Assembly (NCBI GenBank): GCA_963696505.1 | Contig: CAVOKN010000008.1 | Coordinates: forward strand, 1 to 64,000 | DNA: 64,000 nucleotides | Source: CAVOKN01 sp963696505 | GTDB lineage: Bacteria; Pseudomonadota; Gammaproteobacteria; Burkholderiales; Rhodocyclaceae | Direction of reading: 5' to 3' | Program-made: the position numbers and the translations under genes | Shown: positions 1-10,779 of the stretch, in pieces | Numbering within the stretch: position 1 is the stretch's first letter | How the letters are laid out: every line of letters begins with the position of its first letter | Notes under the pieces: generated by a model | The model's input: the letters and a program-made list of their open reading frames with translations, nothing else | Database searches by the model: none | Told to the model about the DNA's origin: nothing

Positions 1-2
1 AT

Positions 3-470
3 TTCAAGAAGGTCCGCGCGCTTACCATCCAGGCCACGGCGAGCATGCAGAACGCGTTGAACAAGATGATCGCCAACAATGTGCGCCTGCTGCTGGTGGT
101 GGACGTCCGCAACGACGTGGTGGGCCTGGTCACGTCCACCGACATCGAGGGCGAGAAACCGCTGCGCATCATCCAGGAGCGCCGCATCGCCCGCGGCGAG
201 ATCCAGGTCGGCGACGTCATGACGCCGCGCGATCGTCTGGAGGCGGTGGACATGGACGACCTGCTACTGGCCCGTGTCGGCCACGTCGTCGCGACGCTCA
301 AGGCGGTGGGCCGTCGTCACGCCCTGATCGTCGACACCGATGACAATGGCCTGCTGCGAGTGCGTGGCTTGTTCTCTGCCACCCAGGTCGAGCGGCAGCT
401 CGGGATCAGCATCGAAACCACCGAGATCGCCCGCAGCTTCGCCCAGGTAGGCGAACTGCTCGCGCACTGA
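3..470 (+). CDS. CBS-domain protein, 5' end outside the window
   Basis: The reading frame is open from the first bases of the window, so the true start lies upstream. What is visible is one and a half CBS repeats: a first repeat ending in a segment reading RLLLVVDVRNDVVGLVTSTD, then a second beginning near VGDVMTPRDRLEAV and ending with a segment on recall of stored values and interaction with the first (RRHALIVDTDDNGLLRVRG). CBS pairs bind adenosine nucleotides and act as energy or ligand sensors. No catalytic domain is seen in the visible part. A GC-rich inverted repeat follows the stop codon. Confidence 0.8.
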   Translation, partial: FKKVRALTIQATASMQNALNKMIANNVRLLLVVDVRNDVVGLVTSTDIEGEKPLRIIQERRIARGEIQVGDVMTPRDRLEAVDMDDLLLARVGHVVATLKAVGRRHALIVDTDDNGLLRVRGLFSATQVERQLGISIETTEIARSFAQVGELLAH

Positions 471-487
471 AGCGGCGGGGCACCGGC

Positions 488-527
488 GCAGGCCGGATGA
501 TCAAGGAGCCTGGCCTGCGCTGAAGCT
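488..527. terminator. inverted repeat after the CBS gene
   Basis: Arms GCGCAGGCC and GGCCTGCGC flank a loop of about 17 bases just after the stop codon at 470. There is no clear run of T on either side, so this is a weak terminator or a repeat, not a proven factor-independent terminator. Confidence 0.35.
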
Positions 528-591
528 CCCACGCGGTACGGCGCCGGACTTCTGCTACATTGCCTCGACGAAACTGAATCGCGGAGGGAAG

Positions 592-1188
592 ATGGAGCAG
601 ATCCTGGCGCCGGGCAGGCGTTTCGCATCGATGTGGGGCTGGGCGCTTGTAACCGTGGCCCTGTTCCTGTTGCAAGGCTGCGGCACGACCCGAAATGTCG
701 TCACCCTGGACGGCGAATCCCTGCTCATGCTGCGGGGCAACGATCCCGTGGCCTACTTCAGCGAGGGCAAGGCAGTGCCTGGCAAGGCCGAAATCAGGGC
801 CGAGCACGACGGTCTGAGCTACCGCTTCGCCTCCGAGGCGAACCGCAACGCCTTCCGGCAGAACCCGCAGAAGTACCTGCCGGCCTACGCCGGATTCTGT
901 GCCAGCGGCGCCCCCTACGCCCTGAAAGCCGCCATCGGCGCCGACATCTTCAAGATCGTCAACGGTCGCCTGTTCGTCTTCGGCAGCGAACGCGCGCGGC
1001 GTCACTGGGAGATGGACGAGAAGACGAACATCGAACTCGGCGACTACTACTGGGAGAACGAGTCCAAGGACGTCCCCTACCGGGTGCAGAACTTCAAGCG
1101 GTATGTTTTCCGCGTGCCGCACTACAAGAGCGACGACCAGATCGAAGCGGAGTGGCAGGCGCGCTTCGGCAAGAAGTCCTCGGGCTGA
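592..1188 (+). CDS. YHS-domain lipoprotein
   Basis: A 198-residue protein with an N-terminal hydrophobic signal ending in a lipobox (LLQGC), so it is probably a lipid-anchored periplasmic protein. The body carries a YHS-type fold: a segment around LRGNDPVAYFSEGKAVPG, then a region reading YRFASEANRNAFRQNPQKYL and a YAGFCA motif. YHS domains are associated with metal binding or sensing, and stand-alone exported YHS proteins are common in proteobacteria without a fixed function. The gene is convergent with the DsrC-like gene at 1226, leaving under 40 bp between the stops. The ATG is preceded by GGAGGG at good spacing. Confidence 0.75.
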   Translation: MEQILAPGRRFASMWGWALVTVALFLLQGCGTTRNVVTLDGESLLMLRGNDPVAYFSEGKAVPGKAEIRAEHDGLSYRFASEANRNAFRQNPQKYLPAYAGFCASGAPYALKAAIGADIFKIVNGRLFVFGSERARRHWEMDEKTNIELGDYYWENESKDVPYRVQNFKRYVFRVPHYKSDDQIEAEWQARFGKKSSG

Positions 1189-1225
1189 CCGCCGGACGAA
1201 AGCCCGGCGATCCTCCATCGCAGAT

Positions 1226-1591
1226 TCAGTGCACGCTGCCGAAGGAGCGATCCAGGGTTCCCGGCGGCAACGGCAGGGCGGCGATGCGGCAGCCCTGAAC
1301 GATGGGGCCGCGGGGAAACAGGCCGTACAGGTAACTGCGGCCGCCCTCTGCGGCGAACTCCTTGTCCAGTTCGCGTATCAATTCCCGGGCGTTGGCCGCG
1401 GGCCCCTTCACCCGGAAGCGCTCGCGCAGACAGTAAACCACCGCGAAGTGTTCCTCGCCGAGGGCAATGCCTTCCTCTTCTGCGCGCTGGTGGGCGACGA
1501 GCGGCGACCAGTGTTCGAGAGCTAGCAGTTGGTTCTCCGGACCGACGCGGCCTTGGGCCAGGAAGGCAACGAGCTTCTTGGTGTCATACAC
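1226..1591 (-). CDS. DsrC/TusE-family protein lacking the terminal cysteine
   Basis: A 121-residue protein when started at the GTG at 1591, which has an AGGAG ribosome site at proper spacing; an ATG 14 codons upstream has no such support. The C-terminal half carries the family signature: YLYGLFPRGP, then QGCRIAALP. DsrC and TusE carry persulfide sulfur on a cysteine at the end of a C-terminal arm. Here the arm reads LPLPPGTLDRSFGSVH, so the last conserved cysteine is replaced by Thr and the tail is longer, while the cysteine of QGC is kept. Such a protein could not use the usual transfer cysteine and may be regulatory. It lies downstream of, and in the same direction as, the hemerythrin-PAS gene, with a gap of about 240 bp. 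Confidence 0.75.
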   Translation of the reverse strand: MYDTKKLVAFLAQGRVGPENQLLALEHWSPLVAHQRAEEEGIALGEEHFAVVYCLRERFRVKGPAANARELIRELDKEFAAEGGRSYLYGLFPRGPIVQGCRIAALPLPPGTLDRSFGSVH

Positions 1592-1832
1592 GGTGTTCTC
1601 CTCTCCTCGGGGTGACTCGTCCCTGATGGACACCGCGGCGCGGATGCGGTTCCGCGACGTCGGCGATTGTCCGAGGGCCGGGAGCCGGGCTGGCGAGGTT
1701 TTCCCTCGCCAGGCGGAGTTGAAGGGACGCCGCTTGCCGAGTGTGGCGGCGTGGGCGCACCACCTGCGCCGAGAACCCGCCGTCGAGGGCAGGCCGGCTT
1801 GAGGAACGATGCCTGCAGGCCGCCGACGAAAG

Positions 1833-2933
1833 TCAGCAGCTGGGAACCGCCTCCCGCTCCGGCAGGCAGGCGGAAACGAGATCCAGCGCCTCGTCGATTT
1901 CGGCGACGAGGCGCTCCATCACCGGTTGGAGGTCGCCTTCGACGCCACCGGCTTCGAGCCGGGCGCGGATTCTCTCCAGCTTGTCGGCGAGCTGGCGCAC
2001 CTTCGACAGCCGGGTCTCGGCCTCGGCCTCGACCCGGGCGCAGGCCTGCGCCGTGGCGAGTTCTGCCTCCTTGCGCCCGGTGATGTCGGTGGTGGAGCCG
2101 ATGAATCCGGTGAAGGTCCCCCGCGCGGTGGTTCGCGGAACACCCTTTTCCACCATCCAGCAATAGTCGCCCTCGCCGCGGCGCATGCGATATTCCACCA
2201 AGTACTCTTGGCGTGCCGCGAGGGCCTGGCGGAAGGTCTCTATCAGGCTCGATCGGTCGTCCGGATGCACGCTGGACAGCCAGCCCCAGCCCGACTCGGC
2301 ATCGACGTTACGGCCGGTGAAATCGAGCCAGGTCTTGTTGAAGAAAGAGCGGCCACCGCCAGAATCGCCCATCCAGATCAGCACCGGCACGCTGTCGGCG
2401 ATCACACGAAAGCGGCTTTCCGCCTCGCGCAGCGCGCTCAGCATGTTGCGCTGCGCGATCTCCTGATCGAGCTGGCGCTGCAGCCAGCGCTCGCGTTCAG
2501 ACGGCGACATTTCCGCCGGCTGGGAGGCTCCATCGCCGCGCATCAGCCGCCCCGCCTCCTTGTCCGAGCCCATGATGTGGGACATCAGCCATTTCAGCAG
2601 GAACTCCAGCAGCGAGCCCGCCACCACCGCGCCGCTGACGTTGTAGGCGCGGGAAAACTGGTCCAGCGAGCGCTCGAAATCCCGGTGCTGGCGCAGATGC
2701 AGGCGCAGGTGCCCGGAGGGGCAGCCGCGCTCGCGCATCAGGTGTTCTTCGGTGGAGAAGTGGTAGTGGGTGTAGGCCTTGAGGTCAACCAGCAGGCGCA
2801 TCACGACATCGGTCGCTTCGCCGTCGTTGATGGCCTCGTCAAGGCGGTTGATCATGTCCACCAGCCCCTGGTGCTGGTGGTCCACCTCTTCGATGCCGAT
2901 TCTGTAGTCGTCGTTCCAAGTCAGGATTGCCAT
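1833..2933 (-). CDS. bacteriohemerythrin-PAS sensor protein
   Basis: A 366-residue soluble protein. Residues 1 to about 130 form a hemerythrin domain with the expected iron ligands: the H of VDHQHQ, the HYHFSTEEHLM segment, HLRLHLRQH and a late WLMSHI. Hemerythrin binds O2 at a di-iron centre. A coiled linker leads to a PAS/PAC domain (about 165-290, with FRVIADSVPVLIWMGDSGGG and GFIGSTTDITGRKEAE), followed by a C-terminal coiled coil. No kinase, GGDEF or methyl-accepting domain is present, so it lacks a visible output and may act through partner proteins. The role is likely oxygen or redox sensing. The C-terminus overlaps a copy of the dispersed CTGACTTTC motif. Confidence 0.85.
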   Translation of the reverse strand: MAILTWNDDYRIGIEEVDHQHQGLVDMINRLDEAINDGEATDVVMRLLVDLKAYTHYHFSTEEHLMRERGCPSGHLRLHLRQHRDFERSLDQFSRAYNVSGAVVAGSLLEFLLKWLMSHIMGSDKEAGRLMRGDGASQPAEMSPSERERWLQRQLDQEIAQRNMLSALREAESRFRVIADSVPVLIWMGDSGGGRSFFNKTWLDFTGRNVDAESGWGWLSSVHPDDRSSLIETFRQALAARQEYLVEYRMRRGEGDYCWMVEKGVPRTTARGTFTGFIGSTTDITGRKEAELATAQACARVEAEAETRLSKVRQLADKLERIRARLEAGGVEGDLQPVMERLVAEIDEALDLVSACLPEREAVPSC

Positions 2934-3390
2934 GGGAGCCCCACATCCTTGATCCCGATTCTAACGGCAAGGTAGCGCAAGAGTGCAGCAAGAAAGCGCA
3001 ATCCTGACACTTTTCTTACTTCGCGGCGGTTGTGCCCGGAATGCTGGCCGATTGTGTCAGCGCTACCTGACAAGACCAGCCAATCAGCGCCAAGCAGGGT
3101 ATCGGAGACTGGCAGGTTACGATCTTCGAAACGCCATCACTCCGAATCGACAGCCTGGCCACTCGCGATCTGGCGGTGCGCCCTGAAAGTCAGCCCCTCG
3201 AGGGCGGCAACTGAGAGCCGATCAACCTGCATCCATTCGAGCAAGGCCGCCCACACGTCACACGCCCCGACCGGACAGAGACTACTGAGAAACAGATGGA
3301 TGGCGGTCCTGTTCCACTCAGGAGGGAAAGGATCGCCAACCCCTTGTTTCTTCATGAACACCGTTCCCGCGAAATTGCGGGATTGGGACG
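2934..3390. other. intergenic stretch without a convincing gene
   Basis: About 450 bp between the start of the sensor gene and the end of ssb. It holds one copy of the dispersed GAAAGTCAG motif (3185-3193) and, close to the end of ssb, the hairpin TCCCGCGAAATTGCGGGA (3366-3383), which could end ssb transcription. A 72-codon minus-strand frame (3137-3357) has neither a recognisable family nor a good ribosome site, so I do not call it. Confidence 0.5.
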
Positions 3391-3864
3391 CTAGAACGGA
3401 ATATCGTCGTCCATGTCGCCGAAGCCGCCACCGGAACTGCCACCGTTGGACGCAGCGCCCTGGGGTTCCTGGCGGCGGGCGCCGCCGGAGGGGGGTGCGG
3501 ACTCCCGAGGCGGGGCGTCGCCCATGCCCTGGCGCGAGCCGAGCATCTGCATCACATCGGCGCGGATTTCGGTGGTGTAGCGTTCCTGGCCTTCCTTGTC
3601 CTGCCACTTGCGGGTGCGAAGGCTCCCTTCGATGTAGACCTGCGAACCCTTCTTGAGGTACTGGCCGGCGATTTCGGCGAGCTTGCCGAAGAAGGCCACC
3701 CTGTGCCACTCGGTCTGCTCCTTCTTCTCGCCTGAAGTCTTGTCCTTCCAGGTGTCGGTGGTGGCGAGCCGGATGTTGGCAATGGCGTCGCCGCTGGGCA
3801 TGTAGCGCGTCTCAGGGTCCGCCCCCAGGTTGCCGACCAGTATCACCTTGTTCACCGAAGCCAT
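3391..3864 (-). CDS. ssb: single-stranded DNA-binding protein
   Basis: A 157-residue SSB, close to the usual bacterial length. The N-terminal OB fold is classic (MASVNKVILVGNLGADPETR, then TEWHRVAFFGKLAEIAGQYL and GSQVYIEGSLRTRKWQDKEG). A glycine-rich linker leads to the acidic tip DMDDDIPF, which recruits replication and repair enzymes. The ATG directly follows the stop codon of the upstream transporter with no spacer, so the two are almost certainly co-transcribed and translationally coupled. uvrA is divergent from this pair, a common ssb-uvrA arrangement in proteobacteria. Confidence 0.97.
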   Translation of the reverse strand: MASVNKVILVGNLGADPETRYMPSGDAIANIRLATTDTWKDKTSGEKKEQTEWHRVAFFGKLAEIAGQYLKKGSQVYIEGSLRTRKWQDKEGQERYTTEIRADVMQMLGSRQGMGDAPPRESAPPSGGARRQEPQGAASNGGSSGGGFGDMDDDIPF

Positions 3865-5229
3865 CTAGATCCCTCCTTCGATGAGTTGACGCGCGCGCTG
3901 TTCGTCCCAGCGCGCCAGGTTTACCTTGAGAAAGGCGATGCGTTTCGCCGGCTCCACCATCACCTCGCGCACGCCCGGCAGTTCCGCCAGTTGGGCCTTG
4001 ATGCGCTCCAGGTCGAGGTGGGGCGCGATCGTGTATTCCTTGGTTGCCACCACCGGCGGCGGCTGCATGGAAAGCGCCACGCCGAGCCAGATCGCGACCA
4101 TGGCCGCGCCGAACACGAACACGGCCGCGGGTCCGCCCCAGCTTGCCAGCGCGCCGCCGATGGCGCCGCCGAGGAACAGGCCCAACGCCTGCGTCGTGTT
4201 GTAGACGCCCAGCGCGGCGCCCTTGGATTGGGGCGGGGCGACGCGGGAAATCAGCGAGGGCAGGCTCGCCTCGAGGATGTTGAAGGCAACGAAAAAGGCG
4301 AGCAGGCAGGCGACAAGCGCGCCGAAACTGTTGCGCCCCGCCAGGAAGCCGAGCTGGGAGACGAGCAGCAGCGCCACCGCGGCGACGAACACACGCTTCA
4401 TGCGCGCGCGCTTCTCCGCGACAATGATCGCCGGCACCATGAGCACGAAGCTTCCCAGCACCACCGGCAGATAGACTTTCCAGTGGCTGGCCACCTCCAG
4501 CCCGCCGGTCGCCACCAGGGCCGCCGGCACCACCACGAACATGGCCATCTGGGCCAGATGCAGGGTGAAGATGCCGAAGTTGAGCCGCAGCAACTGCGGA
4601 TCGGCCAGCACGGCGCTGAAGGGCACGCGGGGACCTACGGGATGCGGGGGCGGCGAGGGCACCGCAAAAGTCACCAGCGCCACTGCGCCGAGGGCCAGCG
4701 CGCCGGTCAGGTAGAACATGCCATCCATACCGATCCAGGAATAAAGCGCCGGCGCCAGCACCAGCGAGCCGGCGAAAACCAAGCCGATGCTGGAACCGAT
4801 CATCGCCATCACCTTGGTGCGGTGCTGCTCACGGGTGAGATCGGCGGCCAGCGCCGTGACCGCCGCCGAGATCGCGCCGGCGCCCTGCAGGCAGCGGCCG
4901 GCGATCATGACATAGATGTCCTGGGCCAGCGCGGCGACCACGCTGCCAATGGCGAACAGCAGCAGGCCGATGACGATGACGCGCTTGCGGCCGTAGCGGT
5001 CGGAGGCCATGCCGAAGGGAATCTGCAGCATGGCCTGGGTGAGGCCGTAGGCGCCGAGCGCGATGCCGACCAAAGTCAGGTTCTGGCCACCGGGTATAGT
5101 TTTCGCGTGGATCGCGAACACCGGCAGGATCAGGAACAGGCCCAGCATGCGCAGCGCGAAGATCGACGCCAGCGTGGCGCCGGCGCGCTGCTCCAGCGGG
5201 GTCATGCGGTCGGACGAGGGGGAATGCAT
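3865..5229 (-). CDS. MFS transporter with C-terminal ferredoxin-like domain (YajR type)
   Basis: A 454-residue major facilitator with twelve predicted membrane segments, starting at ATG 5229 (a second Met at 5205 is possible). The loop 2-3 motif is present as GMASDRYGRKRVIV. After the last helix comes a soluble tail of about 65 residues (EYTIAPHLDLERIKAQLAEL onwards, with a second half reading REVMVEPAKRIAFLKVNL) with a beta-alpha-beta pattern. E. coli YajR has such a tail, known as the YAM domain. The substrate is unknown. Its stop codon abuts the ssb start. Confidence 0.85.
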   Translation of the reverse strand: MHSPSSDRMTPLEQRAGATLASIFALRMLGLFLILPVFAIHAKTIPGGQNLTLVGIALGAYGLTQAMLQIPFGMASDRYGRKRVIVIGLLLFAIGSVVAALAQDIYVMIAGRCLQGAGAISAAVTALAADLTREQHRTKVMAMIGSSIGLVFAGSLVLAPALYSWIGMDGMFYLTGALALGAVALVTFAVPSPPPHPVGPRVPFSAVLADPQLLRLNFGIFTLHLAQMAMFVVVPAALVATGGLEVASHWKVYLPVVLGSFVLMVPAIIVAEKRARMKRVFVAAVALLLVSQLGFLAGRNSFGALVACLLAFFVAFNILEASLPSLISRVAPPQSKGAALGVYNTTQALGLFLGGAIGGALASWGGPAAVFVFGAAMVAIWLGVALSMQPPPVVATKEYTIAPHLDLERIKAQLAELPGVREVMVEPAKRIAFLKVNLARWDEQRARQLIEGGI

Positions 5230-5315
5230 CGAACTGCGGCGTGGCTCTGGAAAACGGGGTTGCGTATAGTAGCAGGTTGCCCTGCGGCGGCTCCGGTGTC
5301 GCCGGAACCTCGAAT

Positions 5316-5370
5316 GTAGGGTGCGCCGCGCGCACCATTCGTTTGGATCGGTGCGCGCGGCGCACCCTAC
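5316..5370. repeat. perfect 21-bp inverted repeat in the uvrA upstream region
   Basis: Arms of 21 bases (5316-5336 and 5350-5370), perfectly complementary, surround a 13-base loop. The arms begin GTAGGGTGCGCCGCG. The same sequence recurs at 23203-23261 with one arm mismatch, and half-copies occur near 54090, so this is a dispersed palindromic element and not an operator specific to uvrA. It ends only 15 bp before the uvrA ATG, so a hairpin in the leader RNA could affect translation. Confidence 0.85.
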
Positions 5371-5385
5371 GACGACACGAACTCC

Positions 5386-8322
<2,937 letters not shown>

Positions 8323-8378
8323 TTTCGCAAAATGCATGTCAATGGGTAGCCAAGCCGCCCGCTGCGACCCCTGAAGCG

Positions 8379-8897
8379 ATGTTCCTGCCCCCCGTCTCCG
8401 CCGCCAGCTACCTCCCGCCCGCCCGGTCGGGGGAGTTGCGCTCGGTCGCCGCCGCTGCCCCGGTGCGGGGGGGCCAGCGACGGGAATCGCAACCCAAGCT
8501 CGATGCCGACGAGCTTAAGCTGCTGGAACAGATGCGCACACGGGACCGCGATCTGCGCCAGCACGAACGGGCGCAGGTGCTCTTCGGCAGCACCTGGGTG
8601 CGTACCCTGCCCAGCTACACCTACGAGCGTGGCCCCGACGGCGATTTCTACGCCATAGACGGCGTCGCGGCGCTGGACCTGGGCGGGCGCGGCATGCTCG
8701 ACCCCGCCCTCGGCCCTTCCACCAGCAATGCCGAGCCGGAGATTAAGCCCTCCGCGGCGCCGATCGCCGATCCCCGCGCACTGACTCTGGCAGCGCCTGT
8801 AAGGCGTGACGAGGGCTTCGCCGGCGCCGCCGCCCGTTTCTACCTCGCCAGCGCCAACGCCGCCCCGCGCCGCCCCGTCGTGGATCTGTTCGCCTGA
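8379..8897 (+). CDS. SprA-related (putative metalloprotease CJM1_0395-like) protein
   Basis: A 172-residue protein starting at ATG 8379. The central part matches the SprA-related family pattern: an acidic lead (DELKLLEQMRTRDRDLRQHE), then a segment reading SYTYERGPDGDFYAIDGVAA. Family members carry an HExxH-like zinc motif at this place; here it reads HERAQ, so the second His is Gln and the protein may not be an active protease. No signal peptide is evident. It lies about 60 bp after uvrA on the same strand. Confidence 0.6.
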   Translation: MFLPPVSAASYLPPARSGELRSVAAAAPVRGGQRRESQPKLDADELKLLEQMRTRDRDLRQHERAQVLFGSTWVRTLPSYTYERGPDGDFYAIDGVAALDLGGRGMLDPALGPSTSNAEPEIKPSAAPIADPRALTLAAPVRRDEGFAGAAARFYLASANAAPRRPVVDLFA

Positions 8898-8920
8898 CCC
8901 GCGCTTCGCAGCCCCACCCC

Positions 8921-8962
8921 GCGTAGGGCGGATGAGCGCCGCAGGCGCGTTATCCGCCATCC
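8921..8962. repeat. REP-like palindrome
   Basis: An imperfect inverted repeat with arms GGCGGATGAGCGC and GCGCGTTATCCGCC, of the kind found in multiple copies in betaproteobacterial genomes. It directly follows the 8379-8897 gene. The stretch from here to 9363 has no gene I can support; it contains one copy of CTGACTTTC at 9130-9138. Confidence 0.6.
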
Positions 8963-9363
8963 CACAGCCGGTCCACAGCAAAGTTAGCCGTCGCGATGCG
9001 GCGACCAATCCCTACCTTCACGGAATCCGAAGCACCCATGGCTGGCGACGAACCGACACAGCCTGCGCCGCGTACAAGTGGAAAAGGAGCGGTGGCGAAT
9101 CGGTTGAAATCATCGCCGTCCCGCAGCGACTGACTTTCGGAATCGATCGAGCACCAACCGTCGATCCGACACGCGCTACCCCACGGCCTGTTCCCGGCCG
9201 GTTCAGGATTGCCTTTCTCACAGATTTCCACCATTCTGCCAACCGTTCGAAACCCCGCTTCCGTCTCTCTCATGCAGCGTCATTGCGGCGAGTATTCGCG
9301 GCGCCTCGATGGCGATCCGAAAAAGCGGATGGTCGGGAGTGTGCTCAGGCAAAGGAGCAAGCC

Positions 9364-9585
9364 GTGAATGCCATCGTGATCGAACATGTCCAGGTGAGCG
9401 AGTTGCCCGAAGCCTGGCGCACACAGTTGCATGCGGCGGGCGATGTGCGGGTGACCGTGCGCATAGAGGAAGAACCCGCGGCCGACAAGCGCCCCGCCTT
9501 CGGCATGTGGCGCGACCGGGAAGAAACCGAAGACGTGCCCTGCTACCTACGGCGGCTTCGCGCACCGCGCTTTCCCGCTGGTTGA
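9364..9585 (+). CDS. antitoxin-like protein of a PIN toxin pair
   Basis: A 73-residue protein from GTG 9364, preceded by AAGGAG. Its C-terminus (FGMWRDREETEDVPCYLRRL) is of the type found in antitoxins paired with PIN-domain RNases: a toxin-binding tail after a short N-terminal strand region. The PIN gene that should follow starts 6 bp downstream but is cut off after 20 codons, so this antitoxin is orphaned. The N-terminal half is poorly conserved and a DNA-binding fold is not obvious. Confidence 0.6.
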   Translation: MNAIVIEHVQVSELPEAWRTQLHAAGDVRVTVRIEEEPAADKRPAFGMWRDREETEDVPCYLRRLRAPRFPAG

Positions 9586-9591
9586 TCGCCG

Positions 9592-9654
9592 ATGCTGGTC
9601 GATACCGATGTGCTGATTTGGTATCTGGGAAAACCGGGGACAGACAACGATTAA
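9592..9654 (+). pseudogene. truncated PIN-domain toxin
   Basis: An ATG six bases after the antitoxin stop begins MLVDTDVLIWYLGK, the first strand and first catalytic Asp of a PIN RNase. The frame then runs into GGGGACAGACAACGATTAA, which ends it after 20 codons. That kind of sequence is often found at the edges of REP-associated transposase units, so the toxin was probably cut by insertion followed by deletion. No other part of a PIN domain is found downstream on this strand. Confidence 0.7.
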
Positions 9655-9700
9655 ATTTGCATGGCTCTCTCGGCCCACCCGTTGCTGAAGGGTAGCTGCT

Positions 9701-9727
9701 AAGAATGGCCGCGTTGCGGCCATTCTT
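9701..9727. terminator. bidirectional hairpin after the PIN gene
   Basis: A perfect 12-bp stem (AAGAATGGCCGC paired with GCGGCCATTCTT) with a 3-base loop. It lies directly after the stop of the minus-strand PIN gene (9728), and the stem ends in TTCTT in both directions, so it may work as a terminator either way. Confidence 0.65.
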
Positions 9728-10126
9728 CTATCCGACGATTCTCTGCGCTGCCTGAGCAGCGGTGATGATCGGTATGCCTTGGTGGCTGCCCATCGACAGC
9801 AGATCGGCATCGCCCGACACGATCCAATTGGCGCCGGCCGCGATGGCGGTGGCAATCACCTGATCGTCGTCGGCATCGTCGGGCACCACGCGGGGGACAT
9901 GTTTCGGCTCGACGACTTGCACCGCTTCGACGTAATCGGCCAGCACCTCGCGCGCCGTCTTGCCGATGGCTGCCAGCCGCTTGGTCGCCGATGGGCGCAT
10001 CAGCGCGTCGGCCAGTTCATCGAGCAGCGCCGGGCTGGTGATGAGCCTGGCCTCGCCGCGGCTTCGGATCGCATCGAGCAAGCGATAAGGCGTGAGCACC
10101 ACGTTGGTATCAAGAACGATCCGCAC
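9728..10126 (-). CDS. PIN-family RNase, putative toxin
   Basis: A 132-residue PIN-domain protein of the type annotated as toxin component of the PIN family. Acidic residues of the metal site are visible: MRIVLDTNVV at the start, DELADALMRP in the middle, and PDDADDDQVI with SGDADLL late. Compared with what I recall of the family, a few residues appear missing after DTNVVL (family members usually have an SALL-W-G segment before the RLLDA helix). The gene overlaps the upstream small gene by 17 bp, typical of a toxin-antitoxin pair. Activity is uncertain because of the short N-terminus. Confidence 0.75.
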   Translation of the reverse strand: MRIVLDTNVVLTPYRLLDAIRSRGEARLITSPALLDELADALMRPSATKRLAAIGKTAREVLADYVEAVQVVEPKHVPRVVPDDADDDQVIATAIAAGANWIVSGDADLLSMGSHQGIPIITAAQAAQRIVG

Positions 10127-10379
10127 CCGAACCCTTCGCCTGTTCCCGTGCCCGGCGCTCCGCCCGTGCCGCCTTCACCTCGGCCGCGATTTCCTCTTCC
10201 GTCATCGGCACCACGCCGGCCGCTTCCAGCGCCGGCGCAATCGCCAGCAGCCGATCCAGCGCTGCGCGCTTCTTCGCCTTGCCGGCAAGGAATTCCACGA
10301 AGTCCTCCACCTCCGCCACCTGCTGCGGCGAAAGCGTCCTGAGCTTCGAGATCAAAGCCTGTTCCACCGTTGCATCCAT
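10110..10379 (-). CDS. putative antitoxin (DUF2281-like)
   Basis: An 89-residue protein. The first half (LISKLRTLSPQQVAEVEDFV) is a helical pattern seen in DUF2281-type antitoxins. The second half is charged and helical (MTEEEIAAEVKAARAERR), suited to wrapping a PIN partner. It overlaps the downstream PIN gene by 17 bp and lies 19 bp after the XRE gene, so the three form one operon (regulator, antitoxin, toxin). It could instead be a plain hypothetical protein, but the context favours an antitoxin. Confidence 0.65.
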   Translation of the reverse strand: MDATVEQALISKLRTLSPQQVAEVEDFVEFLAGKAKKRAALDRLLAIAPALEAAGVVPMTEEEIAAEVKAARAERRAREQAKGSGADRS

Positions 10380-10398
10380 CGTCGAACCTCCGTTGCCG

Positions 10399-10779
10399 TC
10401 AGCGCGCCAGCGCCTGCAAGTGCTTCTTGGTCAGGAAAGCATCGAGCAGCTTCTTGACCACGTTCTTGTCGTCCTCGGGCAGTTGCTCGACCTCCTGAAA
10501 CTGCTTGAGCAACTCCCGATCCTCGAAGCGCGCCTTGGCCGCCTCGTCGGCGGCGCCATCGAGCAGATAGTCGCTGGTCACGCCCAGGGCGTCGGCCAGG
10601 CGCTTCAAGGTATCGCCCGAGGGGCGCGAGGTGCCGCGCTCGAAACGGCCGATGTGGGTGTAATGCAGCCCGGCCAGTTGGCCCAAGTCCGTCTGCGACA
10701 GATTCTTCTGCTTGCGCAGTTCCTTGACCCGCTGCGCGAAGCCGTCCAGTTTCTGGGTCATATCCAGCATCTCCATCAT
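10399..10779 (-). CDS. XRE-family transcriptional regulator
   Basis: A 126-residue protein with a helix-turn-helix at about 17-70: RVKELRKQKNLSQTDLGQLA, then HIGRFERGTSRPSGDTLKRL and ALGVTSDYLLDG. The C-terminal part is helical and charged and may mediate dimerisation. It is the first gene of the operon with the DUF2281-like and PIN genes, so it probably represses that operon. Confidence 0.85.
   Translation of the reverse strand: MMEMLDMTQKLDGFAQRVKELRKQKNLSQTDLGQLAGLHYTHIGRFERGTSRPSGDTLKRLADALGVTSDYLLDGAADEAAKARFEDRELLKQFQEVEQLPEDDKNVVKKLLDAFLTKKHLQALAR

Noticed and set aside
5230..5385. LexA (SOS) box between the transporter and uvrA
   Set aside because: No CTGT-N8-ACAG site is visible in this gap, although ssb/uvrA regions often have one.
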